This document shows, piece after piece, positions 22,310 to 33,839 of a DNA stretch of 64,000 nt. Origin of the DNA: Viscum album (lineage: Eukaryota; Streptophyta; Magnoliopsida; Santalales; Viscaceae). The notes below the pieces were generated by a model that did not search any database, was not told where the DNA came from, and saw nothing but the letters and a program-made list of their open reading frames with translations. The DNA is taken from positions 944,991,195 to 945,055,194 of the forward strand of contig OY728120.1 in the NCBI GenBank assembly GCA_963277665.1, read 5' to 3'. How positions within the stretch are numbered: the stretch's first letter is position 1; each line of letters starts with the position of its first letter. Made by a program: the position numbers and the translations under genes.

Positions 22310-24695
22310 TTTAATAAAAGTTTTAGATTTGGAGTTATACCGGTCACACCATGCATTGTACTGGGGTGGGGTTAGATTCCTACATGTCACAAATGAATAA
22401 TGGATCATTTTCCTAAATTATCGAAACAATATGAATGTGTTTTCTCAGTTTTCAGTAGGCCATTTGTGTTTGTTTACTAAAATATCATTTCAAAACGAAA
22501 ACATGAAATTTGAGTCATAAAGGTCACATCGTGTGTCAGTTTGATGGGAGAATGCTTAATACATGTCACACAGGTCTTATAAATTGATTTCCTTAATTTT
22601 GAAGAAAATGAGACTGTGTTTTCTTTGTTTTTAGTGAGTCAAATGTTTGAGCTAAAATGTCAATTTTAAACTGATAGCAGACACTTTTAGTGATACGGGT
22701 CACCTCGTTTGTTGGATTGAGATGGGTTTGATTCTTACACAATTATAATGACACATGGATCATTTCCTATAGTATAAAAACAATATGAATGTGTTTTTTA
22801 GGTTTTTATTATGTAAGTTGTGTTTTTTCTTGAATTAATGTAAATTTTAATCAACAAGACACATTTGGTGTCACACCAGCGACTCCATGTATTAGATTGA
22901 GGTGCGATTGATTATTACATGTCACAAATTACTGATTGATTGTTGTAATTAAGTATCAAAACAATTAAAATGAATTTACTCAGTTTCCAATAAGTTAGTT
23001 GTGTTTTTTTACTTAAATGACATTTTAAACAAAAAACATGATATTTGAGTCATATCAGTCACATCAGTTATTGGTTTGTTGTGAGACTACTTATTACATG
23101 TAACAAAGGACTAAAGAATCATTTTAATTAATTTTTAAGACATTCAGAGAAAATTTTCATGGTTTTTAATGAGTGAAACGTTGTGATCCTAAATGTAAAT
23201 TTTAAACTAACTATGGACACTTTCAGTCATACTGGTCCCATTGTTCATCGGATTGAGTTGGGGTTGATTCTTACACATCAAAACTGACTCGTGGATCATT
23301 TTACAAAATTATAAAAACAATCTGAGTGTGTTTTCTTAGTTTTCAGTATTTAAGTTGTGTATTTTTACTTCAATTAATTTAAATTTTAAATAACAAGACA
23401 CATTTGGAGTCATAATGGTGACACCGTGCATCGGATTGAGCTGTGGTTGATTCATAAAATTCCAAATCCAATATTAATAATATATCATTGCTCTAAATTA
23501 TAAAAACAATTGGAATGAATTTCCTTTATTTTTAGTATATTAGTTTTTTTTTACTAAAATTTTATTTCAAACTGAAAAAATGAAATTTTAGTCATACCGG
23601 TCGCATCGTGCATCGGTTTCATGTGAGAAATTTTAGTACCCATCACAAAGGACCAAATAATCATTTTCCTTAATTTTGAAGACAATAAGAGTTCGTTTTC
23701 TAGGTTTTTAGTGAGTTACACGTTTTGAGCTAAAATGTCATTTTTAAAATGATAGTGGACACTTTTAGTCATAATGGTATCACGTTTCATTGGATTGTGG
23801 TGGATTGATTCTTACACATCAAAAAATACTCATGGATCCTTTTCCTATGGTATAAAAATAATATGAATGCATTTTCTTAGTTCTCAGTATGACAGTAGTG
23901 TTTTTTACTTGAATTATTGTCAATATTAAGTAACAAGACACATTTGGAGTCATATCGGTGACATCATGCATTAGATTGAGGAGTTGTTAATTCCTACGTG
24001 ACACAAATGTTGGATTGGTCAGTTTCCTAATTTATCAAAACAATAAGAATGAATTTTCTCAGTTTTTTGTATGTTAGTTATGTTTTTTTACTGAAATGTC
24101 ATTTTAAACAAAAATAAGCAATTTGACTCGTACCAGTCACATCATGCGTTAGTTTGATGTGAGACTACATTATACATGTCACAAAGCACAGAACAATCGT
24201 TTTCCTTAATTTTTAATATAATAGATTTCATTTTCTTAGTTTTCAGTGAATGGCACATTTTGAGGTAAAATGTCAATTTTAAAAAGATAGGGGACACTTT
24301 TAGTCATATCGGTCACACCATTCGTCAGATTGAGGTGGGTTTGATTTCTTTCACATCACTACTAACTCATAGACCATTTTTATAATGTATTAAAACAATC
24401 CAAATGAATTCTATCAATTTTCGTTATTTCAGTTTTGTTTTTTACTTAAATTAATGTTAATATTAAATAAAAAGACAAATTTGGAGTTATACTGGTGACA
24501 TGATTCATTGGATTAATGTTTGATTTATTCCTACATGTCTTAAATGACTGATAGATTGTTTTTTTAATGTATGAAAAAAATCAGATTGCATTTCCTCAGT
24601 TTTCATAAAGACATTTTTTTCCCTAAATTTTCTTTTCAAATCGAAAACATGCATTTTGAGTCATACTGTTTACATCATGTGTTGGAATGATCCTT
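22310..24695. repeat. 179-bp tandem repeat with three-unit higher-order structure
   Basis: About fourteen diverged units are visible. Each contains a motif like GTCATACCGGTCACACC followed by GGATTGAGGTGGG, then an AT-rich part with ATTATCAAAACAAT and TTTTCTCAGTTTTCAGT. The motif falls at 22341, 22521, 22698, 22877, 23057, 23233, 23417, 23599, 23775, 23957, 24134, 24311, 24493 and 24667, a mean spacing of about 179 bp. Three unit types alternate strictly: type C (ACACATTTGGAGTCAT), type A (ATTTGAGTCAT with GTTTGATGTGAG) and type B (GACACTTTTAGTCAT with TTGATTCTTACACATC). Same-type units are 533-542 bp apart. No protein is encoded. It lies on the gene-poor side of the CACTA. Confidence 0.88.
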
Positions 24696-25574
24696 CTATG
24701 GTTGACACACAATTACATAATCCTTCAGTAGTATAGCTTTATTCGACCTAGTGAAGAACTAACTATCTTATATTCAGGACCTCTAAATGAATATATGATA
24801 GTTTTTTTCATTGGGCTGACTGAAAATGGAAATTAACAATATTGCAGATTAAATCAATATTTTTTTGGAGAAAATCCTTTATTGTTGATGGAAACAATAA
24901 CAGTGGAGTATATTCATGTTCCCTTTATGTCTCAAGACATCACAAACAACTCAAGGGATGGGGAACCCCTTTGGGATAATTTTTTTTGTGGACTATCAAC
25001 AACACGCAAACCTTATAAATGAGGACTGCAAATTTCTTTTAAAAAATCAATGAACATGAAATTCATTTAGTGCGCAAACAAAGACCGCCAGCAAGAATGA
25101 TTTTTAGAGGGTAATTTAGATCTTACAAATGAGAACATTAAAATCAATAAAAGATATATAGAATTTATAAAATAGTATTAAAGTACAAATTATTTGAGAA
25201 GTTTACCATGTTCATTCTATATTTTTACATTTTTTCATCAGGTATGCTTCACATTCATTTCTAATCATATCATTATCATCTTTTGAATATGAATGTTTTT
25301 TATCCTTCATAGTATTGAAAATATATAACTACACAGAGGATTAATAATTATTTTAAATGAAATTGAAATTATACTAAAAAATACATTTTCAGGGATATAG
25401 GTTTGTTCATGGACTATGATCTCTTTCATAAATATATAAATATAATAACCAGAGTCCTTACTATTTTTTTGTTTTGGGAACTAGAGAAACATTAAGAAAA
25501 AGTAGAATTTTTATAGGTGTTTGTATAGTGAAATCTTATTATATATACCCTAATTTGTATCTAGTCGTTCTACT
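24696..25574. other. Non-coding CACTA sequence
   Basis: AT-rich DNA lies between the tandem array and the peptidase relic. I see no frame, repeat or signal that I can support. It may hold the 3' untranslated part of the peptidase-like gene. Confidence 0.35.
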
Positions 25575-26260
25575 TTTCAGGTTTCTTGTTCTTTTCCCCT
25601 GGCCTCATTCCATGGTGTAGAAGGTATTCATGCACCACACAATCATAATAGAATCCTTATTAAAAGATAATATAAATTATAAAATTTTATTTTTAGTTCT
25701 TAAGTTTTGGATGTAGTGTATTAATAATTGACAAATACCACCATGTGTAGTCTGTTTGTTTGATATCCCTGAATTAAATCCAGAAAATATATCTTTGGAG
25801 TATCCAAAATGACCACAATGATCATCCAATGCTTCCTAAGAAAAAAAAAGAATAAGTAATGAAATAAATTAAAATAAATTTGTATTGATTAAATTTTATA
25901 GTTTTACCCATGATTCTTTGGTATTAAGAAGATTTTATCATTCGTAATCTTCTTGTCAAACAATTTCAGTAGTCTTACCACTATTTCACCGTATTTCTTG
26001 GAAGTTATGTCTTCTTATTCTTTATAAGTGATGTGAGTAATAATGAGTCCACATTTTTTTCATAAGGAAATCCCTTCAATTGTTTTTCATGTATACTCCT
26101 GTTAAAATTAAGAAATGTATCTAGTCATAATTATCATAGTATATCATCTTTGGGAAAATCATATTAGGAAAACATAACTCATGTAAACGTTTACAACATA
26201 GCCACCGAACCGGTCATAGTTGAGGATTTCAGTTGCACTCTCATCATTATTGAATTTTGG
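25575..26260 (-). pseudogene. C48/Ulp1-like cysteine peptidase relic in the CACTA
   Basis: The minus strand encodes HWMIIVVILDTPKIYFLDL at about 25831-25775, the His-Trp and Phe-Leu-Asp blocks of Ulp1/SENP (peptidase family C48). A further block YYDCVVHEYLLHHG at about 25647-25606 supplies the catalytic Cys. The triad would be His 25829-25831, Asp 25778-25780 and Cys 25639-25641. The Gly usual after the Cys is Val. A possible intron separates the Asp and Cys blocks, and another lies near 26105. Upstream, about 26255-26150 has a readable but unassigned stretch. Ulp1-like domains occur in plant CACTA and Mutator-like elements; their role there is unclear. The gene ends with TAG near 25580. It looks decayed, and exon borders are guesses. 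Confidence 0.55.
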
Positions 26261-26524
26261 ATCTTCCCCTCCATACATATTGGCTTCAAAATCAATTATG
26301 TGATTACCACTAACTTTCAACATTGTATCCACATGAGCCTTAAACGATAATAAATGTGGATATAGAATGGGGGGTTAATGTGCTTTGGGTAGATTGTTTT
26401 GATCATTTGGTTGATCCTTGAAATGTTTTTGAACAAGTCTTTCATTTCACCCATTCCCTTCGTCTGTCTATAATAACATACATCAGTTCAGACCTTTTTC
26501 CATTAAATTTTTAAGGATTATCTT

Positions 26525-26749
26525 TCAAATTAAATTGGAAATGAACACCTCATTGTCGACATGTTTTTTTACAAGATGTGACATCCATGCATTGAATTTT
26601 CCAAGATATTGATTGACCATATGAATATTTTCATCATCAATTAGAATAGGTAGCTCATCACTCAAATATCGGGCTCTAGTATTTGACCCTCTGACATGAT
26701 CTGCCAGAAGTCGTCTGTTGTGTAGCATGTCATTCTGGATATTGAACAT
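26525..26749 (-). pseudogene. Unassigned CACTA gene fragment
   Basis: A 74-codon open frame on the minus strand lies between the second-gene fragment and the peptidase relic, in the same orientation as both. It holds the stretches LLADHVRGSNTRARYLSDE and VNQYLGKFNAWMSHLVKKHV. I do not recognise a family with confidence. It is probably an exon of the same CACTA gene that ends in the peptidase relic. Confidence 0.4.
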
Positions 26750-26899
26750 TGTATCCCCTGCTACAAGTCAATGGCTGGGTGTTGAGAGCTATAAAGCATA
26801 GTCATTTTCACCATGTAAAATATCAATACATGAATGATATCAGTTTCTAGTGTCTATATGATTCAAATTTCAATGAAACAATAATTTGAAAATTGAATA

Positions 26900-27840
26900 A
26901 CTTAGTTAAGAATTGTTTTTAGGGGAATATCCCGACTTAAAACCGGTTGGGGTGGGGTGGGATCTTCATGCGTGGGTTGTTCTTGAGTTGTTTCTTCAAT
27001 TTTACTCCCCCCATCAAACATGCTATCATATATCTATATAATTTTAATTATTCATAAAATATAGCCAATGTTTCTCTCATATTTTTCATTTCCTCAGTTT
27101 GATCATCTACATGTTTTTTTCTCAAAATATGTTTGGGGTGTCCCCCAAAAGTCACACCTCTAACATGACCAAACTTTTCTGGATTCTTTAAGGCCACTAA
27201 ATGTATTTCTGCATCCCGAGTGGGTGTTTTGGATTCCTTTGACTATGTAAGATAGAAAATATACTAAAATAAGTAGTCATTGCTATGTAATAGTAATTTA
27301 ATGCAAAAAATATATATATTATACTTACACATGTTTCCCAAACTATTGTATGTTTTAATCTATTATTATGAAATCTTTAGTTATATGTTCCCCCTTCTAT
27401 AGCACATGGATTGTGATGGAATTGGCTGTGGATTTTGAGTCACCAATCAGCATATAAACTAAATAACATGGTTATTGGGTTTTTTTATTTCATATAAAAG
27501 TATTATGGTAGATTTAAAATATACCAAATTTTTTTCAAGTGATATGCACCCCATCCTATCTTTATGGTAGGTGTATGCATGTTTTGATTCCTGTTGTTTA
27601 TTTTCAACACTTATTTGTTATATTAAAAATAATACTCTATCAATCAAAGTGATGAATACATGTACCATCAAACAACGTATTAATAGACACAATGTACCTG
27701 AAAAAGATGCTTCGCACGACATCCAATAAATACATCCCACGATTCATGGGTTATAAGGTGATCATAAATAAGATATGGGTGTGGTTTTATTTTCCTTTCA
27801 TCAACTTAAAGATGACATTTCATTAAAATTGTGTGAAAAA
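26900..27840 (-). pseudogene. CACTA second gene, 3' part (Transposase_24-like)
   Basis: The minus strand at about 27780-27710 encodes HLITHESWDVFIGCRAKHLF, and at about 27238-27064 an uninterrupted stretch with TPTRDAEIHLVALKNPEKFG then HVRGVTFGGHP and a coiled-coil-like DDQTEEMKNMRETLA. The order 'x-x-W-x-x-F', then 'EIH-x-A', then 'GxVRGxxFG' is typical of the plant En/Spm-associated protein family Transposase_24, thought to act with the transposase. Its upstream part lies across the 32.5-kb element B at 60358-60960. Frames are separated by likely introns and some stops. Confidence 0.5.
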
Positions 27841-28273
27841 TGTAATGACCCAAACATTCATTAATAGAAATTCCTCTTGATCCAATTAAATGCCTTATTA
27901 TGATTATATATAATGTGAACTTATTTGGTTTTATGTTTCTTGATTTTAAAATTCCGTTATGAATTGTGACCATTGCTAATATAGTCGTTGAACAGTGATC
28001 ACCTGATTAGAATAAATATAGGACTTCAAAAAATCCAATTTTCTCAGACAAAGGAAGCGAGGGACTCATTCAGTAGACTTTCCCCGTACGAATCCCAATT
28101 GTTAGAGCATGGAAAGGAGGTGGAATCATTGGGATTCACTCTTGACCAAGCTCAATCTGAGCTTGAACATGTTAAGATTGAGCAGAACCGACAACGAGAG
28201 AAGTGGAAGTTAATAGAGATTACCACCTGAGCGATGTTATCCGAGCCGCCCCCAAGAGCCTGTCGCCATCACT
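27841..28273 (+). mobile_element. Element B 5' LTR, first segment
   Basis: 433 bp aligning with 47433-47860 of the 3' LTR, starting TGTAATGACCCA-ACATTCATTAAT. It is cut at 28273 by element C. An 80-codon frame at 27988-28230 lies wholly inside LTR sequence; its counterpart in the 3' LTR is disrupted, so I do not call it a gene. Confidence 0.88.
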
Positions 28274-30019
28274 TGTAAAGACCCGTAAATTTCAAGGAAA
28301 TTTTTTTTCTTAATTTTCTTTGGAATTTAACAAGAGCGCAGTCTCTGACGGCACCGGATTCCGAGGCCCGGTGTGCCCGGAATCATTTTCCGAAGTTTGG
28401 CTTGGGTACATTCAGTGAATGGACGAGCCGGTTTTTTTAACTTTTGAACCGGTGCCCGGAATCGAATTCTGAGGGCACCGATGAAATCGCAGCGCCGGTA
28501 TTCGCTTAGAAACGCCTCTTCCGGAGTTGCGTTTTCTCGGGTGTGGTTTTTAAATTTTCGGGCTTAAAGTTGAGAAATAAAATAATTTTGCGACAACTTT
28601 ATTTTATTTCACTTAAGCCACTTGGAAGCCACTTGAAGCCACTTAAAAGTGGCTTAAACTGGGTTGATCCGGATAGGATTCTATCTCGGAAATATCCTAC
28701 CCCCTCGGTAGGATATTTGTGAGGTGTGGTCCGCACGAGCCCCGCCGTTTCTTTTCGCTAAGTAACGCACCCGCGAAAACCCGTCATTATGAAAGTCAAC
28801 TGACGCGTTTTCTTAATTTCTTAACAGACCATTTAATTGGGCAGTTTATTTCGTAAATTAAATGAGCTGTTTCTTTCGTTGAATTAATTCAACGAATTGA
28901 TGGGTCATTACTTTCCCTTTTTTCGTGTGTTGGAATAATAATAAAATAAGACCAACCAGTCTTTTGAAAGTTTGCGCGTTGAGAGGATTTGACAAAATCC
29001 TTGCATCTTCTTTCTCCTTCGCGAAGAACGCGAAGAACGCGAAAAATGCGAAGAACGCCGTCATCCACAGAAATCGACAACGCTCTAATCCAAGACATTC
29101 TTCCCCGCCCCGATACCCGATCACCAATCGTTTGAGGTGAGTGATTTCGGGTTTCTTCTAAAAGTTCTTTGTGGTTTAAAACGAAACACATATTTAATTA
29201 TTTATAATTAAAATCTATTGTTTCTTGGTCCGTCGAGTTCGTCGACGCAACGCCGGATTCTGCGACGACGGGACGCCCTTCCGCGACGACGCGACGATCT
29301 CCACCTTCTGCGACGAGCATTCCGCGAAAAACGCTCACGCGCGATGACTGCGAGGTAGGGATTTTATTTTTGGATTACCCCTTTTTATATTCCCGTAAAT
29401 GTTTCTTTAAAAAGTTAAAGAACCGGATTTGTGAACAATTTTAAACTTATTAAAATTGTTGTTTCCTGTGTGGAATAAAAATTCTCCCGTTGTTTATATC
29501 TAACGCGGAGGGTGCGGGCCAAACGAACATGGCCCGACAACCCTCCGCCGTTCTTCGTTCTTGTGCGGATTGACGGGAGATGACAGAACGTACCGCAATG
29601 GAAGTTTGATGATCCCGCAGTGAAGAACGAGTCCCGGGAGGAGCAACGGCGCAGACAGGAAGAAAAACGGGCCACCGGAGCGACTCCGGCGGCCCGCGAA
29701 AGTAGGCGGCGGCGCGGGTCGCCGGCACGGCGGCGCCCGGCGCGCCGCCGGACGAGACCGCCACTGCACCGGCCGCGGCGGCGGCGCTCGCGGGACGCGG
29801 CTGAAGCCGTGTTCGGCGCCAGGGAGACACCCCGCGGGTGTCCCGTGGGTGTCACGCGGGGGTGCCGGCTCCCCCCGCGTCACTCGGGATGCAGCTTCAG
29901 CCACGTCCGGTTGTCTGGCCGACACCCCGCGGGTACCGCGGGGGTGTCACGTGGGGCGGCAGCTCCCCCCGCGTCGGCCACTCGGCCGCTCGGCAGAGCC
30001 GGGCCGGGCAGGCCGAGCC

Positions 30020-30125
30020 AGACCTGTCCGACCGGGTCGGACCGGGTCGGACCGGGTTGGACCGGGTCGGACCGGGTTCGGCCGACCCAGGGGGGTCGGC
30101 CCGGGTCGGCCCGGGCCCGGACCCC
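30020..30125 (+). repeat. (GACCGGGTCG)n GC-rich tandem repeat in element C LTR
   Basis: Repeats of GACCGGGTCG and GACCGGGTTG continue into GGTCGGCCCG units. The 3' LTR has the matching stretch at about 38400-38495 with fewer clean units. The array is rich in CpG and probably a dense methylation target. Confidence 0.75.
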
Positions 30126-30684
30126 CCGTCTTCGGACGGTTTTCGTTCAAATGGCCATATCTTGAGCTACAAGCCTCCAAACGACCCGCCGTCAGCGGCA
30201 ACGCGATCCTTGGATCGAGACGGTCGTTTTGGTATATCACACTCAAGTTTTCGGAGTACTTTGAGTTCGGCCGGGTTGGTTCGTACACGAAACCAACCGG
30301 GCCCTCGGAGCGGAAACGCTCATATCTTGAGCTACGGACGTCCGATTGACGTGCCGTCAGCTTTGTTGAATTCCTCTAAGTGAGACGGATCTTTTGGCTT
30401 ACTCCGCCTGAGGTTTGGACACAGTTGGAGTACGGTCGAGTTGGTTTTGCCTTAAAAACCCACCGGGCCCCTGGGACAAAAAAGCCAATAACTCTCAGAC
30501 CGGGCGTCCGATTGACGCGCCGTCTGCGACATTGAGTTCCTGTTGACGATACAGAACTTTTGGATACATCAACTTCGGAATTTGTGACAGTTGATGTATC
30601 GGCCTCTCGGCTCGTGGAGCGGACCCTCCCGAACGAGCTTGCTGTGTGCGGGAACCCTAGAGCTGGCTGCGACTGCTTCTTCGA

Positions 30685-31260
30685 CAGCGAAGACTGTGCA
30701 GAGATACTCTGTGGACTCCGACGACGACCGTGCAGAGATCCTCAGTGGACTGCGGCGACGACTGTGCAGAGATCCTCAGTGGACTGCGACGACTACTGCA
30801 CTCAGCGATCCTACATGGATCAGTGCTACAGGTCCTGTGTGGGCCTGGTCATGTGTGGGCCCGATCCTGTGTGGGTCCGATCCTGTGTGGGTCCGATCTG
30901 GTGTGGGTCAGCGTTCAACGGTTCTGTGTGAGCCAGCGCCTACAGGTCCGGTGTGGGCCCGATCCTGTGTGGGTCATTGCGGGGGTTAGTTACCTATCGA
31001 TCCTTCATGGGTCCGACGACTTAGATGGATCAGTAATCATCTTCATCGTCATTCGAAGAAGTATACCTGTGTGAGCTGAATCTTCTGTTACTCTCCTTTG
31101 TGGATTGTGTTGAGCTATCCTATGTGGATTTACTGTTTACTCTCCTTTGTGGATTGTGTTGAGCTATCCTGTGTGGATTTATTGTTTACACTCCTTTGTG
31201 GATTCTGTTGTGCTATCCTGTGTGGGTATATGTTTTTCTTTCCTGTGTGGACTGGGTTGT
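30685..31260 (+). repeat. Minisatellites in element C 5' LTR
   Basis: Three families follow each other. Units of about 35 bp hold GTGCAGAGATCCTCAGTGGA (30690-30800). Short units hold GATCCTGTGTGGGTCC (30835-30980). Units of about 49-50 bp hold CTCCTTTGTGGATTGTGTTG (from 31092, 31141 and 31190). Equivalent arrays occur in the 3' LTR at about 39060-39600, so they predate the insertion. Confidence 0.75.
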
Positions 31261-31920
31261 GCTTGGGCTCGGACGTTGGAGCCGAACGGGAATTGATGAC
31301 TTAGGTATATGTATGGGCATATACCTAAGCCGTGTCAGATGTTACTTCGTGATTGTATCTTTCCTTGTGGATTATCCTTTGTGGATTTCGGGAGTCCTTC
31401 GGGGGTCTCGGGGTCCCTACTGAGTAGCTTATACTCACCCCTGCACGGGCTATGCCCGCACTACGTTGTGTCGGTTGCAGACGACAGACAACGCTGATCG
31501 TGGTGGAGGCATGCGGAGCAGGATGGTACCTAGAGGTGGACCACTGGGCAGGACGTACTCGGAGCGGTTAAGAGGACCCAAGGAGAAGTGGAGGCTATCT
31601 GTACCCACCCTTCAGGTGGGACTTCTAGAGGACGGCTCGATGCTACAGTTTTTCCTTTCAGTTGCTGTTTTTCCTTTCAGTTGTACTTTACCGTTGGGCT
31701 TGTATTTCTGGCCCCTTTTACTTTCAGCACATCTTGTACCGTTTTTACTTATTCTTTACTTTTCCACTTACTTACTCTGTGGTGCTTGTTTACTTTTCAA
31801 GGGAAATGCCTTCCCTTTTTGTTGGGATTTACGTCTTGGTGCTAGTCGCCAGCCCCTGGCCTATGGAAGGCTGGCTTGGGGTTGTCACGGCACGGGCCCT
31901 GAGGACGGGTCGTGACAAAT

Positions 31921-31933
31921 TGGTATCATAGGC
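31921..31933 (+). other. Element C primer-binding site
   Basis: TGGTATCATAGGC lies three bases after the LTR end. It fits initiator Met-tRNA priming with one substitution relative to the TGGTATCAGAG core of element A. Confidence 0.8.
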
Positions 31934-32192
31934 GTTCGGTTCTACTGCAGACTCTGATCTTTCTTCTATGTGAAGCAATAGTGTTTAGCGTATTGAGTGT
32001 GGTTATCAGTCCAGGGAGTCCAGTGTTGGTGCGGCGGCCGACGTATCCATACACCAGGACCCTGACTTCTGATTCCCGACTTAATGCACGAAAACATTGA
32101 TTTCATGTGTGTTTCAAGTTTTCCTTGTGATTACTTGTGTCAGCTCACCAGGTATACAGTTCTAACCGTGGTGTACTTGTTTCCTTTTCAGG

Positions 32193-33143
32193 ATGGCCCG
32201 ACGACAGCAGCCAGCTAGGGTTCCGAGAGTAGAGCGCGACGATAGCCCGCCGAGTGACGAGGCCTCAGTACATGGCCCGTTGACAGCAGAGGCACCGGCG
32301 GTACCTTTACCCGCCGAGCCCCCGATGCTTCCAGCACTGGCAGCTGACGATGCACGATGCCTCGGAGCTCTGCACTAGTTCCAGCACCAGAGACCACCCA
32401 GGTTCCGTGGGGAGACAGACCCCCAGGCAGCCGAGGACAGGCTGGAGGCGGTCGTTCGAGTTTTCAGGCTAGTGAGGACACCAGCAGACCTCATGGTGAT
32501 CCTCGCGGCGAGCCTACTGCACGCAGCAGTAGGGCGATGGTGGAGCTTGATGCTCCAGGTACACGATGAGGCCTCCCTCATCTGGACGGACTTCGAGATC
32601 CTCTTCCGCTCAGAGTTCGTCCCGGCCACCCTCCGCGCGGTGCGCATTCAGGAGCTTCTTCAGCTGCGGCAGGGCATCTTGACGGTCGCTCAGTACGCAG
32701 CGAGGTTCACCGATCTTTCTCGCTACTCGACCGACATGGTACGGGACCCCTTCTTCCGGGCCCAGACCTTCGAGCAGGGATTGAGACACGAGATCAGGGC
32801 ATCGGTGATCTCCCTTAGCATCCCGACCTAGGCAGGAGTGCTGGAGCGAGCCCTTCTGATCGAGAGTTTTCTGGCTGAGTCTACAGCGAGACCTACCGCA
32901 TAGCATCATGTGGCGGAGTCTTCGGCAGCGGGTAGACGACGGATGAATCAGGGTTCTAGGCAGACCAGGCCTTCTAGCAGACGACCTCGGGACACTAGAT
33001 CAGCAGTGCGGGGCACACAGCGCAGAGCCAGTCTTCCGAGAGGCAGGCAGTGCTACGAGTGCAGCGGGCAGGGCCACATGGCTCGTGACTGCCCGACCTA
33101 TCATACCGAGGGGCAGCAGACGGTGGAGGGAACACCCAGGTAG
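32193..33143 (+). pseudogene. gag: Element C gag (premature stops)
   Basis: The frame starts at ATG 32193 and runs without shift into pol, with stops TAG at 32376, 32829, 32901 and 33141. The capsid-like gag domain lies at about 32400-32830 (RRFRGETDP-like start, GRWWSLM, WTDFEILFRSEF, ELLQLRQG, YAARFTDLSRY). One zinc knuckle CYECSGQGHMARDC (CX2CX4HX4C) is at about 33051-33092, fewer than the three in element A gag. Basic Arg/Gln-rich stretches precede it. The protein would package RNA in the particle, but the stops rule out a full product. Confidence 0.88.
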
Positions 33144-33839
33144 AGGCAGAGGGTCGACCGTGGTGGTCCGCAGGGAGAGGGCGGATGAGGTAGAGGAGCT
33201 GGCCGAGCGGCAGGTGGTGGGAGATGCTTTGAGGCTCTGCCACCACCACCACCAGGAGGCCCGCCCCGACCACAGGGAGCTGGTGGGAAGAGACAGGCAC
33301 AGCTCCAGGCAGTGGAGGCCTACGACCACGGCGCGCCAGAGATGATTCGAGGTACGATCTATGTCTATTCCACCCTTGATGCGGTTCTTATAGACACAGG
33401 AGCGAGTCACTCTTTCATAGCCACTGCCCTTGTTCGGAACTCGGAGATTCCGACAGAGCCGTTGGCTCGATCCTTACGGCTAGAGACTCCTACGGGAGCA
33501 GACTCGATGATTACGTACTGGTGCCGGCATTGTGATCTTACTCTAGGAGGCGAGAGCTTCAGCTGAGATCTTCTTGTAGCGGTGTCGAGGCCTTACGACG
33601 TCATCTTGGGCATGGATTGGTTATCTACGGTCTATGCAATGATTGACTGCATTAGGCGCAAGGTGCGATGTGTGCGCACCGACGGGAGCAGGTTCACCTT
33701 CACCGGCGAGAAGGGAGCCTTAGCAGCACAGGATGGACTCATGCAGAGGAGAGGACAGCCCATCACTAATCAGTTGGCTAGCCTCATCCTGGGAGCAGTT
33801 GACGTGCGGAGTCCCAGTTTTCCTGCAGTGGTGGATTAG
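33144..33839 (+). pseudogene. pol: Element C aspartic protease domain (premature stops)
   Basis: Continues in the gag frame. A Gly/Pro-rich linker with a TGA at 33186 leads to the protease. The catalytic motif LIDTGASHSFI is at about 33387-33420, and the second conserved block DVILGMDWL at about 33598-33624. Stops are TGA at 33564 and TAG at 33837. The domain would cleave the polyprotein. The DTG core is intact, so loss of function comes from the stops rather than from the active site. Confidence 0.88.

Larger units (their letters stand above)
28274..31917 (+). mobile_element. Element C 5' LTR
   Basis: It begins TGTAAAGACCCG and ends GGGTCGTGACA, followed by AA(T) and the primer site. It contains a duplicated CACTTGGAAGCC/CACTTGAAGCC block near 28618-28650, a GCGAAGAACGC repeat near 29020-29060, a very GC-rich region (29500-30150) and minisatellites (30660-31260). 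Relative to the 3' LTR it carries about 110 extra bases at 29815-29930, a diverged duplication of the GACACCCCGCGGGTG block. Long overlapping frames on both strands at 29415-30383 come from the GC-rich composition, not from genes. Confidence 0.9.

Noticed and set aside
22310..24695. Centromeric satellite
   Set aside because: Unit length and higher-order register are suggestive, but the array is only about 2.4 kb, its units are strongly diverged and it sits inside a transposon. A centromere role cannot be supported here.
22310..24695. CRISPR array
   Set aside because: The repeats are long, diverged and without unique spacers of fixed length, and the DNA is plant nuclear.
27988..28230. 80-codon frame in element B 5' LTR with a coiled-coil look
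   Set aside because: It lies inside LTR sequence, and the equivalent stretch at 47577-47810 of the other LTR is disrupted, so no selection for coding is visible.
29415..30383. Several long overlapping frames on both strands, rich in Arg, Pro and Gly
   Set aside because: They lie in the GC-rich LTR of element C, overlap in many frames, are repeated with breaks in the other LTR (37889-38719), and have no domain-like sequence. GC-rich DNA has few stop codons by chance.
30560..31423. Cys/Trp-rich repetitive frames in element C LTR
   Set aside because: They are translations of the GATCCTGTGTGGG and CTCCTTTGTGGATT minisatellites in several frames.
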